From: an uncultured Bacteroidales bacterium
Lineage (GTDB): Bacteria > Bacteroidota > Bacteroidia > Bacteroidales > Bacteroidaceae
Assembly (NCBI GenBank): GCA_902798685.1
Contig: CADBXO010000019.1
Coordinates: 1 to 64,000, forward strand
DNA: 64,000 nucleotides
Direction of reading: 5' to 3'
Shown here: piece by piece, positions 7,354 to 16,463 of the stretch
Layout of the letters: each line of letters starts with the position of its first letter
Position numbering within the stretch: the stretch's first letter is position 1
Translations under genes and position numbers: made by a program
The notes under the pieces: generated by a model
Told to the model about the DNA's origin: nothing
The model's input: only the letters and a program-made list of their open reading frames with translations
Databases searched by the model: none

Positions 7354-9727
7354 CCCCATCAAGTATGACCTGCTGTTTGAGCGTTTCCTCAACCCTGACC
7401 GTATATCACTCCCTGATATCGATGTGGACTTTGATGATGACGGCCGCGGCCGCGTGCTTCAGTGGGTGACCGAGAAGTACGGCAAGGAGAAAGTGGCCCA
7501 TATCATCACCTACGGCACAATGGCTACCAAGATGGCCATCAAGGATGTGGCCCGTGTGCTTGAGGTGCCGCTGGATATATCCAACAACCTCTGCAAGGCT
7601 ATCCCTGACCGTCTGCCCGATGATCCCAGCGGAAAGCCCCGCAAGATGAACCTGAGCAACGTGCTGGAGTGCGTGCCGGAACTGCAGCAGGCTGCGGTAT
7701 CTGAGGATGAGCGTCTGCGCAACACCATCAAGTTCGCCAAGATGCTTGAGGGTAACGTACGCGGCACCGGCGTCCATGCCTGCGGTACCATCATCTGCCG
7801 TGATGACGTGACTGACTGGGTGCCTGTATCATGGGCTACCGATAAGGATACCGGTGACCGTCTGCTGGTAACACAGTATGAGGGCAGTGTGATTGAGGAT
7901 ACCGGCCTTATCAAGATGGACTTCCTGGGACTTAAGACACTGTCCATCATCAAGGAGGCCGTTGAGAACATAAAGACAAGCCTTGGTATTGACCTCAACA
8001 TCGATACCATACCCATAGATGACCCCAAGACCTTCCAACTCTACTGCGAGGGCCGTACCATAGGAACGTTCCAGTTTGAATCGCCCGGTATGCAGAAATA
8101 CCTGCGTGAACTGCAGCCCGGTGTGTTTGAGGACCTCATAGCCATGAACGCCCTCTACCGTCCGGGACCTATGGATTACATTCCTGACTTCATAGACCGT
8201 AAGCTGGGCCGAAAGCCAATTGAGTATGATATTCCGGTCATGGAGAAGTATCTTAAGGATACATACGGAATTACCGTATACCAGGAGCAGGTCATGCTGC
8301 TGTCACGTCTGCTGGCCAACTTCACCCGCGGTGAGAGTGATACCCTGCGTAAGGCCATGGGTAAGAAGCTCAAGGACAAGCTGGATCACCTCAAACCCAA
8401 GTTCATTGAGGGCGGTAAGGCCAACGGCCATGATCCTCAGGTACTTGAGAAGATATGGGCCGACTGGGAGAAGTTCGCATCATACGCCTTCAACAAGTCA
8501 CACGCCACATGCTACTCATGGGTGGCTTACCAGACCGCATACCTCAAGGCCAACTATCCGTCACAGTATATGGCTGCGGTGCTCAGCCGTGCCGGTGATA
8601 TCACTGAGGTTACCAAACTCATGGACGAGTGCAAGGCCATGGGCATAAACGTACTCGGGCCCGATGTAAACGAAAGTGTGCCCCGATTCGGTGTCAACGC
8701 CAAGGGCGATATCCGATTCGGTATGGCATCGGTCAAGGGAGTGGGCGAGAATGCGGTATCGGCCATAGTAAGTGAGCGTAAGGCAAACGGACCGTACAAG
8801 AGCATATTCGACTTTGTACAGCGCGTGAACTTGAGTGCCTGCAACCGTAAGAACATAGAGAACCTGGCCATGGCCGGAGCGTTTGACTGCTTCCCCGAGA
8901 TAAAGCGCGAACAGTTCGTTCAGCCCTGCGGCAAGAATGAGGTGTTTAGTGATGTGCTGGTGCGTTACGGTACCAAGTATCAGACAGACCGTATGGAGTC
9001 ACAGTTCTCGCTGTTCGGCGATATGGGTCACACAGACCTTATAGCCACGCCGGTCATCCCTGAGGCTGCTGAGTGGCCCCTGCTGGAACGCCTGAACAAG
9101 GAGAAGGAACTGGTGGGCATCTATCTGTCGGCACATCCCCTTGATGAGTACAGGGTAATCCTGGAGAATGTGTGCAACATAAGCGTCACACAGCTTGAGG
9201 ACCGCCAGGCGCTGGTAAACAAGGACCTTATAATGGGAGGTGTGGTTACTGGCGTACGTGAGAGCCGGACCAAGAACGGCAAGCCCTGCGGATTTACCCG
9301 TATTGAGGACTTTACCGGATCATCTGAGATAGCCCTGTTCGGTGAGCCGTGGCTCAAGTGGGCCAATATGATGAAGGAGGGCAATTACCTCTTCATCAAA
9401 GCCAAGTGCCAGCCTTACAAGTTCAATCCGGAGAGGGTGGACTTTGTAATCAACTCCATAGAACTTCTGCAGGATGTCAGAGATGACGCGATAAGTTCGT
9501 TGACTCTTACCATGCCGGTATCGGAGCTTGACAAGGAGTTTGTAAGTGATCTGGATACACTTACCGGAACAGAAGGCAAGACCACGCTCAAGTTTATCCT
9601 TACTGACCTGACATCACCTGACAACAAGGTGTCATTGACATCGGCCACCAGAAGGATAACCGTGACGCAGGAACTAATGGATTACTTAAAGAAGAGAGAG
9701 ACAATAAATTATTCATTCAATCAATAA
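7292..9727 (+). CDS. dnaE: DNA polymerase III alpha subunit, C-terminal part of a frameshifted gene
   Basis: This is the remaining two thirds of dnaE. Homologous sequence begins at about 7322 with AYCLGITQIDPIKYDLLFER and continues into FLNPDRISLPDIDVDFDDD, which holds the two catalytic aspartates of the palm. Fingers, the helix-hairpin-helix region and an OB-fold (about 9200-9450, TKNGKPCGFTRIEDFTG) follow. The ATG at 7292 merely opens this frame and its first 10 codons are not homologous. Joined across the break, the gene would run 6067-9727 and code for about 1,220 residues plus the deleted motif. trxA follows after 9 bp. Confidence 0.9.
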   Translation: MCRTLSMRPVRAYCLGITQIDPIKYDLLFERFLNPDRISLPDIDVDFDDDGRGRVLQWVTEKYGKEKVAHIITYGTMATKMAIKDVARVLEVPLDISNNLCKAIPDRLPDDPSGKPRKMNLSNVLECVPELQQAAVSEDERLRNTIKFAKMLEGNVRGTGVHACGTIICRDDVTDWVPVSWATDKDTGDRLLVTQYEGSVIEDTGLIKMDFLGLKTLSIIKEAVENIKTSLGIDLNIDTIPIDDPKTFQLYCEGRTIGTFQFESPGMQKYLRELQPGVFEDLIAMNALYRPGPMDYIPDFIDRKLGRKPIEYDIPVMEKYLKDTYGITVYQEQVMLLSRLLANFTRGESDTLRKAMGKKLKDKLDHLKPKFIEGGKANGHDPQVLEKIWADWEKFASYAFNKSHATCYSWVAYQTAYLKANYPSQYMAAVLSRAGDITEVTKLMDECKAMGINVLGPDVNESVPRFGVNAKGDIRFGMASVKGVGENAVSAIVSERKANGPYKSIFDFVQRVNLSACNRKNIENLAMAGAFDCFPEIKREQFVQPCGKNEVFSDVLVRYGTKYQTDRMESQFSLFGDMGHTDLIATPVIPEAAEWPLLERLNKEKELVGIYLSAHPLDEYRVILENVCNISVTQLEDRQALVNKDLIMGGVVTGVRESRTKNGKPCGFTRIEDFTGSSEIALFGEPWLKWANMMKEGNYLFIKAKCQPYKFNPERVDFVINSIELLQDVRDDAISSLTLTMPVSELDKEFVSDLDTLTGTEGKTTLKFILTDLTSPDNKVSLTSATRRITVTQELMDYLKKRETINYSFNQ

Positions 9728-9736
9728 ACATCAGTT

Positions 9737-10051
9737 ATGGAATTGGAAATTACCAGTCAGAATTTTGATGAGATCAAGCAGCAGGGCAAACCCGTGCTGG
9801 TTGATTTCTGGGCAACATGGTGCGGACCCTGCAAGCGTCTGGGACCCATCATCGAGGAATTGGCTGCCGAGTATGACGGCAAGGCTATCATAGGCAAATG
9901 CGATATAGAGGAGAACGATGAGCTTACCGAGCAGTTCGGAATCATGAACGTTCCTACCGTTGTGTTCCTTAAGGATGGCAAGGAAGTTGACCGCGTTGTC
10001 GGCCTGGCCATGAAGAACGTTTATCAGGATAAACTTAACGCTCTGCTCTGA
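9737..10051 (+). CDS. trxA: Thioredoxin
   Basis: A 104-residue cytosolic thioredoxin that reduces protein disulfides. The active site WCGPCK is at residues 28-33 (Cys29 and Cys32), and the cis-proline is in NVPTVVFLKDG. There is no signal peptide. It lies 9 bp after dnaE and 2 bp before the next gene, so dnaE-trxA-10054 probably form one transcript. Confidence 0.96.
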   Translation: MELEITSQNFDEIKQQGKPVLVDFWATWCGPCKRLGPIIEELAAEYDGKAIIGKCDIEENDELTEQFGIMNVPTVVFLKDGKEVDRVVGLAMKNVYQDKLNALL

Positions 10052-10053
10052 TT

Positions 10054-10380
10054 ATGGCACAGGATGAGTTCCTTGAGGATGACATCGACGATCAGAAGAC
10101 TGTCGAATACATCAAGAATACGCTGCCGCAGGACCTGAAGGAGAAGTATACTGACGATATCCTCTATTACATGCTGGATGTCATCAATGACTACTTCACC
10201 ACCAGCGGCGTGCTGGACCAGGAACCCGATGCAGACGGCTGCATTGACATTGACAATGATGCGCTTGTTGCATACATCATCAAAGAGGCCAAGAAGGACA
10301 AGATAGGTACCTTCCCTGCCGATGAGATCATTCTCATTGTCGAGGCAGAGGCCGATTACGTTGACTCCCTGGGGGAATAA
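10054..10380 (+). CDS. Acidic protein of unknown function
   Basis: A 108-residue, strongly acidic soluble protein (D/E-rich at both ends) without signal peptide, cysteine motif or known catalytic pattern. The centre, LKEKYTDDILYYMLDVINDYF, and the following VAYIIKEAKKDKIG look like paired helices. It starts 2 bp after trxA and ends 6 bp from the tsaE stop on the other strand. I do not recognise the family; its place after trxA suggests it is conserved in the order, but that is inference. Confidence 0.7.
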   Translation: MAQDEFLEDDIDDQKTVEYIKNTLPQDLKEKYTDDILYYMLDVINDYFTTSGVLDQEPDADGCIDIDNDALVAYIIKEAKKDKIGTFPADEIILIVEAEADYVDSLGE

Positions 10381-10386
10381 TCTGTC

Positions 10387-10803
10387 TTACAGAGTAATTG
10401 TTCTGGAACCATCACTGTTCTCGGTGATGGTTACTTTTTTTGCGTCAAGGGGGAGCAGTTCCTCAACCAGTTCGGGCCACTCGATGAAACAGAGTGCTCC
10501 GCTGTAGAAATAGTCCTCATAACCCAGGTCATAGACCTCCTCAAGTTTCTTGATGCGGTAGAAGTCAAAGTGGTAGATAAGCTCGGCAGTGGTCTCTGAA
10601 CGGTACTCGTTGATGATGGCAAATGTGGGGGAGTTTACCTCATCCTCTACGCCCAGCAGTTTGCACAGGGCCTTGATGAATGTGGTCTTTCCGGCACCCA
10701 TCTTGCCGTAGAAAGCGAATACGGTATCATCACCCATGTTCTTTATGAACTCACGGGCTGCCTCTTCAATATGGTCAAGATCCTTTATGGTAATGGTTGT
10801 CAT
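10387..10803 (-). CDS. tsaE: tRNA threonylcarbamoyladenosine biosynthesis ATPase TsaE
   Basis: TsaE is the small P-loop ATPase that cycles the TsaB-TsaD complex in making t6A37 of tRNA. The 138-residue protein has the Walker A motif GKMGAGKTT at about 33-41, the switch-like [10 protein letters not shown], and [13 protein letters not shown] followed by CFIEWPE, all typical of TsaE. Its start overlaps the stop of porX by 4 bp, so it is the last gene of the porW-porX-tsaE unit. Its 3' end also carries the terminator of the converging trxA unit. Confidence 0.94.
   Translation of the reverse strand: MTTITIKDLDHIEEAAREFIKNMGDDTVFAFYGKMGAGKTTFIKALCKLLGVEDEVNSPTFAIINEYRSETTAELIYHFDFYRIKKLEEVYDLGYEDYFYSGALCFIEWPELVEELLPLDAKKVTITENSDGSRTITL
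10407..10441 (+). terminator. Terminator for dnaE-trxA embedded in the tsaE coding sequence
   Basis: AACCATCAC at 10407-10415 pairs perfectly with GTGATGGTT at 10424-10432, 8-nt loop, followed by AC and a run of seven Ts (10435-10441). It is on the plus strand but lies inside the last codons of tsaE on the minus strand. Confidence 0.7.
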
Positions 10804-12365
10804 TTCTTTTTGGGGTTAAGGGTTATGAATGGTATTATCATCTCCTCAAGTGACACGCCTCCGTGCTGGAAGGTCTCCTTGTAGAATGATGCGTAGTTAT
10901 TGAAATTGTTCTGATATACAAAGTAGTCATCCTCGGTGCAGAAGATGTATGACGTGCTTACGTTGGGAGATGGCAGATGTGCCTTGAGAGGCTCGCTTAT
11001 CTCATACACCTCCTTGGGATTGAATCCAAGGTTCTTGCCCAGTTTGTAGCGAAGGTTGGTGTTGGTGGTGCGGTCACCTGCAATCTTAACCGCGTGGCCC
11101 ACCATGATACTGCCGTGGTCAGTGGTAATCATAACCTTATGGCCGGTGGCAGCCATTGAGCGGAACAGCTCACGGACCGATGAGTGACGGAACCATGAGA
11201 GAATCAGGCTGCGGTATGCCGCCTCGTCATTGGCCAACTCACGCATCATACGTGAATCAGTCTTGGAGTGTGACAGTATGTCGATAAAGTTGACAACCAC
11301 CACGTTCAGGTCATTCTGCAGCAGATTGTTCCACTGGCTCATAAGTTTATCGGCCGATGCAGAATCGTTCACCTTGTTGTATGAGAATGTGTCCTTGCGG
11401 CGGTAACGGTCAATCTGTGTCTGTATAAGCGGCGACTCGTTTATGTTCTTGCCCTCCTCGGAGTCCTCATCGACCCACAGTTCAGGAAACATACGGCTTA
11501 TCTGCTCGGGCATGAGGCCTGAGAAAATTGCGTTGCGTGAGTACTGTGTGGCGGTGGGCAGTATGCTGTAGTAAAGCTGTTCGTCGATTGTAAAGAGCTC
11601 GGCAAGTTCCTGGCTCAGAGTGCGCCACTGGTCATAACGGAAGTTGTCCATTACAATCAGGAACAGTTTTTCACCCTTGTCAAGTGCCGGGAATACGAAC
11701 TTCTTGAAAAGGTCGGGACTCATTACGGGACTCTTCTCGCGGTCTTTCATCCAGTCCATGTAGTTGCGCTTTATGAACTTGGCAAAGGCTGCGTTGGCCT
11801 CGGTCTTCTGCATCTTGAGCATATCGTGCATGGAGCTGTCAGCCTCCTTGAGTTCAAGCTCCCAGTAAACCAGCTGGCGATAGACCTCTATCCAGTCATC
11901 GGCCGTAAGGGAGTCGTTGATCTGCATGCTCAGCTTGCCGAAGTTCTGCTGGTAGTTACGGTCAGTCTCGGCGGTTACGATATCGCGTTTGTGGATGTTC
12001 TTTTTAAGTGACAGCAGTATCTGGTTGGGATGGACGGGCTTGATCAGGTAGTCGGCAATTTTTGAGCCGATGGCCTGGTCCATGATATTCTCCTCCTCAC
12101 TCTTGGTCACCATCACGACGGGGATGTTGGGATCTATCTCCTTGATGTGGGACAGTGTCTCAAGACCGCTCATTCCCACCATATGCTCATCAAGCAGCAC
12201 CAGGTCATACTGACGCTGACGGCACATGTCCAGTGCGTCGTGTCCGTTGGTTACGGTATCCACCTCATATCCCTTGTTCTCAAGAAACATGATATGGGCT
12301 CTTAGCAGGTCAATCTCATCATCGACCCAGAGCAGTGTGCCGTTTTTGCTGTCAGTCTTCTCCAT
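10800..12365 (-). CDS. porX: PorX: response regulator with PglZ phosphatase-like domain
   Basis: PorX is the response regulator that controls the type IX secretion system (T9SS) in Bacteroidota. The 521-residue protein has an N-terminal receiver domain: [11 protein letters not shown] (acidic pair about 15-16), phospho-acceptor Asp at about 59 in LVLLDEHM, and the conserved Lys in VTKSEEEN. There is no DNA-binding domain; instead a long C-terminal PglZ/alkaline-phosphatase-fold domain has MDNFRYDQW and [11 protein letters not shown] metal-site segments. This domain order is characteristic of PorX. I prefer the ATG at 12365 over one six codons upstream, because it gives the family start. It overlaps porW by 14 bp and tsaE by 4 bp. 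Confidence 0.9.
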   Translation of the reverse strand: MEKTDSKNGTLLWVDDEIDLLRAHIMFLENKGYEVDTVTNGHDALDMCRQRQYDLVLLDEHMVGMSGLETLSHIKEIDPNIPVVMVTKSEEENIMDQAIGSKIADYLIKPVHPNQILLSLKKNIHKRDIVTAETDRNYQQNFGKLSMQINDSLTADDWIEVYRQLVYWELELKEADSSMHDMLKMQKTEANAAFAKFIKRNYMDWMKDREKSPVMSPDLFKKFVFPALDKGEKLFLIVMDNFRYDQWRTLSQELAELFTIDEQLYYSILPTATQYSRNAIFSGLMPEQISRMFPELWVDEDSEEGKNINESPLIQTQIDRYRRKDTFSYNKVNDSASADKLMSQWNNLLQNDLNVVVVNFIDILSHSKTDSRMMRELANDEAAYRSLILSWFRHSSVRELFRSMAATGHKVMITTDHGSIMVGHAVKIAGDRTTNTNLRYKLGKNLGFNPKEVYEISEPLKAHLPSPNVSTSYIFCTEDDYFVYQNNFNNYASFYKETFQHGGVSLEEMIIPFITLNPKKK

Positions 12366-15141
12366 CGTCCGAATATTCTTCAAAGAGTGTGGCTCCGTCT
12401 ATGTCGAACTCCGGTATGTTCAGGAAATGCTCCTCATAGAACTCCTGATAGTCATTGAAGCTGAAGTGCTTGAACAGTATCTCCAGGTTGCCGGGAGTTA
12501 TGACTACCGCCTTGATTCCGCTCAGCTTGCTTGCCATATCGGGATCGTCATACAGGTTGCGCTGATAAACGTAAGCCTCGTCAAAGTTAAGAAATTCTCC
12601 GACTATCATCATGCCTATTCCCTGTTCAGTTATAAAACCGATGTCAAAGTTGCGCATCATGTAGTTGGTGAAGTTGAATCGGGCCACCTCAAACAGCAGC
12701 TGGTTCTGGTCAAGTTCACCCTCCGGATAGGCCAGCAGGAATATGAACGGCTCGTAGCGTTCCGGACTGAATTGAGGTGCTACGCTGTCAGACTCACTCT
12801 CTTGGGCAGTACCGTTGCGACGGTCCCAGATGGAACTGAATGATGTGGACTGCAGAATCCTTCCGTTCTGGATTCCCTGTGCAATCAGTCCGGCCAGTTC
12901 ACTGATCTCATTCTGGGGATACTTGGTCACAATCTCCTTGAGTTTCTCCAGGAAGGTGTCAGTGTCACCGTTCTGAAGGTCAAGGGCTGCATCCAGGAAC
13001 ATGAACTTGGCGCGGTGCTGTCCCTTGGGGTATTTCGTGGCCGATATCTCACAGTTGTTTTTTACGGTCCGTAAGTCACCGTCACGGAATGCGGCATAGG
13101 TGACCACATAGATGGAGTCCTCACGGTGCTTGCCATATCGGGCGTTGTCTATGTAGTCGGGGTCACAGACCATGATTGTGTAATCACTCTCGGGATAGAG
13201 CCTCTGCATGCGGCTGCGGCAACTGTCTGCCTGGTCGTTCCTACCCCACAGCGAGTACATGAGATAGAGGTTGTACATGGCCTCATCGGCCTGGTCTGAC
13301 TCGGGATAATCGGCCACGATACGGGTGAGTGCAGCCTCGGCATCGGGGAATTCTGACAGACGGTCCTTGTATATAATACCCAGTTCCAGAAGGGACTCTG
13401 ATATGAGCTTGTCTGACTTCTGCTTGTCCTCATCAGAGTAGGGGATCTGCTGGATATAATACTCGCGTTTATACGGATCAGTCTCTTGAGTTACGGCATT
13501 GAGGGTATCCACGATAATGTCCGAGAGAGTGTCCTGTTCCGATCTCAGTTGAGCATCGGTGCCGGTCATTGCGTCGTTCATCGGCGCCAGAGTGGTCTTG
13601 TTGGACCTGCGCCAGTTATCCTCAAGCTTACGGTCACCCCACTGCTTACTGAATTCCTTCTTTCCGTGGGTCACTACCTTTGGATTGTAGAAATACCATT
13701 GTCCTTCAGAGCCTTCATCAGTATCGATAGACATGGCCGATGCCGCTCCCTGGCGTGCAGCCTCCTTGGCCTCCTTTTTGCGGCGTTCCTCCTCCAGGCG
13801 CTCCTGCTCCTTAAGATCCTCTATGACCTTGTCAATTATGACATAGAGCCTCTCCTCGGGCAGGGTGGAGAGCCATTGCAGACTATCCTGCAGTTTGACC
13901 GTACCGTCGCTTTTTACCAGATCCTCCAGTACCTCGGAGCGCAGTTTCACGGTGGCGTACTCCTTATGGGAGGTTCCTATCATACCGACTGCCTGCGAGT
14001 AGCAGCGGGATGCATTCGGGTAGTCCTTCATGTTCCAGTAGAGGTCAGCCATGGTAAGCAGCAGTATGCCCTTTTCGTCCGATGCCTTCTGACCCTTGTC
14101 CACTCCCTGGTTGTAGTAGCTCAGGGCAGTTGCGGTATCTCCGCGCATGAGATGGATGTTACCCATCGCATAGTATACCTGATCCAGGTTGTCCTTGTTG
14201 ACCGGGTCACGTTCCATGCGCTTGAGTTTCTTCATTATCTTGCGCATATTTCCGTTGCGGGCCATTGTCTCGGTCTGCTGTATGCGGGCATGGAACTCAA
14301 TCTCATGGGGAGGACTCATACGGATCACCTTGCCGAACGTGCGGTAGGCCTCGTCATTGCGGTCTGTCGTCTTGTAGAGCTGTGCAAGCAGATAGCGCTC
14401 ACGAATGCGCTGAAGCTTGCTTACTCCCTTTCGGTTTATTGCCTCCTCCAGCAGCGGGATACTCTCCTCATAACGCTCCTGATTGAGCAGGTGTGACGCA
14501 AACCGGGCCTGATAATCCAGGTGACGGGACATGTTGGTCTTGGTCTCGCCTGAACGCTGGAACAGCTCTTCGGCTTCATAGTTCCAACCCAGTTCAGAGT
14601 AGCACTGGGCCATCTTGTATTGTGCCTCGGCCACTATCTCAGGCTCGTCATAATAGAGCTTGGTTATGTATGAGTAGGTGCTGGCCGCCTCTATGAAATC
14701 TCCTTTCTGTCTTTGGGCATCGGCCATGAGGAACCATGCGTGCCAAAGGAAGGGGTTGTATTCGTTCTTGTTCTGAAAAGCCTTGTCGGCCTGAGTAGGA
14801 GTACCCTTCTTTTTCTTGGGCTTTTCCGAGATGGAATGGAGCTTGATACCCTTTTGCGCCTTCTCAATGGCAAGGTCAAAACTGGACGTACCGGTAGAGC
14901 GGACCTTCTCGTCACTTACGGGGTAGAGATCCAGTATCTCAAGCAGGTTGTCCTTCTTGGCTTTCTCCTGTGCCTCATATCCTTTGCGGTAGGCTTCGCT
15001 TCCGTTAAAGTAGACGTTGTATTTGGTTACCAGCGCCTGGTATTGACGAGAGGCGGCGGTGTTGCGGGATGTGGAACAGCCGGTCACCACTGCAAGCAGC
15101 GGTAACATCAATGCGTAAATGGCTGTCCGGGTCCTTCTCAT
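12352..15141 (-). CDS. porW: PorW/SprE-type tetratricopeptide lipoprotein of the type IX secretion system
   Basis: A 929-residue lipoprotein: a signal peptide ending LAVVTGC with lipidated Cys22, then the short conserved stretch ALVTKYNVYFNGSEAYRKG, and tetratricopeptide repeats through about residue 420 and again from about 580. This head (CSTxxN, then KYNxYFNG) is the mark of PorW/SprE, an outer-membrane-associated lipoprotein needed for T9SS secretion and gliding in relatives. A charged, coiled stretch (LKEQERLEEERRKKEAKEA) separates the TPR blocks. porX follows with a 14-bp overlap, which couples a secretion component to its regulator. Confidence 0.85.
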   Translation of the reverse strand: MRRTRTAIYALMLPLLAVVTGCSTSRNTAASRQYQALVTKYNVYFNGSEAYRKGYEAQEKAKKDNLLEILDLYPVSDEKVRSTGTSSFDLAIEKAQKGIKLHSISEKPKKKKGTPTQADKAFQNKNEYNPFLWHAWFLMADAQRQKGDFIEAASTYSYITKLYYDEPEIVAEAQYKMAQCYSELGWNYEAEELFQRSGETKTNMSRHLDYQARFASHLLNQERYEESIPLLEEAINRKGVSKLQRIRERYLLAQLYKTTDRNDEAYRTFGKVIRMSPPHEIEFHARIQQTETMARNGNMRKIMKKLKRMERDPVNKDNLDQVYYAMGNIHLMRGDTATALSYYNQGVDKGQKASDEKGILLLTMADLYWNMKDYPNASRCYSQAVGMIGTSHKEYATVKLRSEVLEDLVKSDGTVKLQDSLQWLSTLPEERLYVIIDKVIEDLKEQERLEEERRKKEAKEAARQGAASAMSIDTDEGSEGQWYFYNPKVVTHGKKEFSKQWGDRKLEDNWRRSNKTTLAPMNDAMTGTDAQLRSEQDTLSDIIVDTLNAVTQETDPYKREYYIQQIPYSDEDKQKSDKLISESLLELGIIYKDRLSEFPDAEAALTRIVADYPESDQADEAMYNLYLMYSLWGRNDQADSCRSRMQRLYPESDYTIMVCDPDYIDNARYGKHREDSIYVVTYAAFRDGDLRTVKNNCEISATKYPKGQHRAKFMFLDAALDLQNGDTDTFLEKLKEIVTKYPQNEISELAGLIAQGIQNGRILQSTSFSSIWDRRNGTAQESESDSVAPQFSPERYEPFIFLLAYPEGELDQNQLLFEVARFNFTNYMMRNFDIGFITEQGIGMMIVGEFLNFDEAYVYQRNLYDDPDMASKLSGIKAVVITPGNLEILFKHFSFNDYQEFYEEHFLNIPEFDIDGATLFEEYSDDGED

Positions 15142-15145
15142 CAGG

Positions 15146-15541
15146 TTATATCTCGTTCATCATGGAGTAACACTCCTCCTTAAGCTCATCGGGCAGTTCT
15201 ATCTCCCTTGCCTGGAGGCACTCCATCCATTCCCTGACCTCATCCTGACGCATGGTATACATGACGTAGCGGAACTCCTCGACTTCCTGGTCAGTATAAT
15301 CGTCTGAACTGCGTCCCTTGAATCGGTCCAGGTCTTCATCATCAAAATACTGTGCACTGCGCAGACGGGCCTCGGCCAGCTTCTGCTTCTCACATACCGC
15401 ATGCTTGCCGCAGCACTCACCTGCAGGAACTTCCGGTTCAGGCTGCTCTTCTTCACGCAAACCACGTGTCTTATTCCACCTGTCAAGATAGAACAAAACA
15501 AACATCAGCAGCAGAACGGCTGCGCATATATAATAAATCAT
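15146..15541 (-). CDS. Single-pass membrane protein of unknown function, upstream of porW
   Basis: A 131-residue protein with one N-terminal membrane helix (about residues 2-17), a basic flank (DRWNKTRG), then a Pro/Glu linker and a cysteine cluster GECCGKHAVCEKQ (about 52-64), followed by an acidic helical C-terminal region. The cysteine cluster could bind a metal, but this is a guess. The ATG at 15541 puts the membrane helix at the N-terminus; a longer frame to 15631 adds unlikely residues and runs into the repeat. It precedes porW by 4 bp, so it probably belongs to the porW-porX-tsaE operon. Confidence 0.7.
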   Translation of the reverse strand: MIYYICAAVLLLMFVLFYLDRWNKTRGLREEEQPEPEVPAGECCGKHAVCEKQKLAEARLRSAQYFDDEDLDRFKGRSSDDYTDQEVEEFRYVMYTMRQDEVREWMECLQAREIELPDELKEECYSMMNEI

Positions 15542-15573
15542 ATGATTATAACGTATAAAACCCTCTAATAGTA

Positions 15574-15581
15574 CGAAGATA
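15574..15581 (-). promoter_or_regulatory. Possible -7 element for the porW operon
   Basis: Reads TATCTTCG on the minus strand, one base off consensus and the same variant as at 2189-2196; it is 32 bp upstream of the ATG at 15541. Confidence 0.35.
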
Positions 15582-15616
15582 CAAAAATCAAATTGAGAAT
15601 TAACGCAGGTGCGTTG

Positions 15617-15728
15617 GACAAAAGATGACAATGGGGACGGTTCTCTTTGTCAACTTATGAGAATTAGTCCTCGTGTAATAAAAAACAAAAGATGACAAAG
15701 AGAACCGTCCCCATTGTCATCTTTTGTC
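15617..15728. repeat. REP/REPIN-like hairpin repeat (copy B), perfect 36-bp arms
   Basis: The arms at 15617-15652 and 15693-15728 are exact reverse complements over 36 bp, around a 40-nt spacer. The core is GGGGACGGTTCTCTTTGTC. The right arm ends 4 bp from the 3' end of tRNA-Pro. The same core is found at 56421-56511. There is no open frame inside. A perfect 36-bp match suggests recent insertion or conversion of one arm by the other. It makes up most of the gap between the 131-residue gene and tRNA-Pro. Confidence 0.85.
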
Positions 15729-15732
15729 TCAG

Positions 15733-15808
15733 TCGGGGTGACTGGATTCGAACCAGCGACCACACGCCCCCCAGACGCGTACTCTAAACCGGGCTGAGCT
15801 ACACCCCG
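15733..15808 (-). tRNA. tRNA-Pro (anticodon GGG)
   Basis: On the minus strand the 76-nt sequence folds as a cloverleaf: acceptor CGGGGTG / CACCCCG with discriminator A, D-arm AGCTCAGCCCGGTTTAGAGT, anticodon stem CGCGT / GCGTG around loop CTGGGGG (anticodon GGG), variable TGGTC, and T-arm GCTGG-TTCGAAT-CCAGT. CCA is not encoded. It has its own promoter at 15846-15876. A repeat hairpin begins 4 bp past its 3' end. Confidence 0.95.
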
Positions 15809-15845
15809 CTGATGTTTTTTGGCCTTGCGGCTTTCAAAACCGGCG

Positions 15846-15876
15846 CAAAGGTATCTCTTTTTATGATATTATCCAA
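15846..15876 (-). promoter_or_regulatory. tRNA-Pro promoter
   Basis: On the minus strand TTG (15874-15876), a 20-nt spacer, then TACCTTTG (15846-15853), an exact match to the Bacteroidota pattern, 37 bp upstream of the tRNA 5' end. Confidence 0.7.
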
Positions 15877-15890
15877 TAATTCCCCGATTT

Positions 15891-16391
15891 TTATTTTGAA
15901 GATTTCTTAATCTCCTTAATCTTTGCTTTTACGGGAGCCTTTTTACCGGGGTCGTTTATGATTGTAGGCAGCAGCATGAAGCTCTCCAGAGGCTTTGCCT
16001 CGGTAAATCCCATGGGTACGGTATGGCCGTTCTCATTGTACTCAAAGCCAACAAAATACCTTGCATATGGATGCAGTCTCTCGGTTGAGAACACGGTTGT
16101 TATGGAGTAGGTCTGACCGGGTTTGATCTTGATCTTCTTGGCGGCCAGCACCTGTGCGCTTGACTCGCGCTCTACGATTCTCAGGAATATGGGACCTACA
16201 TATGTGCTGTCTCCCTCATTGGTAACCTCAAAGGTTACATAACCCTCATCACCTACATGGAGTCCTTCCAGGCCCAGGACAGGGTCGCTGCACATCTTAA
16301 TGTTTTTGCCGAAACTTGGGAAACTGATAAACTGGGCATTGGCTGAGACCGCAATCATAGCGGTCAGCAGAAGTGAAAACAACTTCTTCAT
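15891..16391 (-). CDS. Secreted protein of unknown function
   Basis: A 166-residue protein with a clear signal peptide (MKKLFSLLLTAMIAVSANA, cut before QF), so it is periplasmic or exported. The mature part looks like one immunoglobulin-like beta domain: GDEGYVTFEVTNEGDSTYVGP, then IKPGQTYSITTVF and RYFVGFEY. The C-terminus is basic (PVKAKIKEIKKSSK). The ATG at 16391 is chosen because it starts the signal peptide; a good promoter lies just upstream. I do not recognise a specific family. Confidence 0.75.
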   Translation of the reverse strand: MKKLFSLLLTAMIAVSANAQFISFPSFGKNIKMCSDPVLGLEGLHVGDEGYVTFEVTNEGDSTYVGPIFLRIVERESSAQVLAAKKIKIKPGQTYSITTVFSTERLHPYARYFVGFEYNENGHTVPMGFTEAKPLESFMLLPTIINDPGKKAPVKAKIKEIKKSSK

Positions 16392-16418
16392 AAGCATTAT
16401 GGATAGATAGTTCTTACC

Positions 16419-16449
16419 CAAAGATATTGCAAAGAATTGCAATTGTCAA
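16419..16449 (-). promoter_or_regulatory. Promoter of the secreted 166-residue protein gene
   Basis: On the minus strand TTG (16447-16449), a 20-nt spacer, then TATCTTTG (16419-16426). This is a full match to the Bacteroidota promoter; the ATG is 27 bp downstream of the box. Confidence 0.75.
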
Positions 16450-16463
16450 GAATTCGGATGATT

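Noticed and set aside
15617-15728. Simple terminator for tRNA-Pro
   Set aside because: The spacer is 40 nt and the arms are perfect over 36 bp; the same core occurs elsewhere. Termination may be a side effect but does not explain the form.
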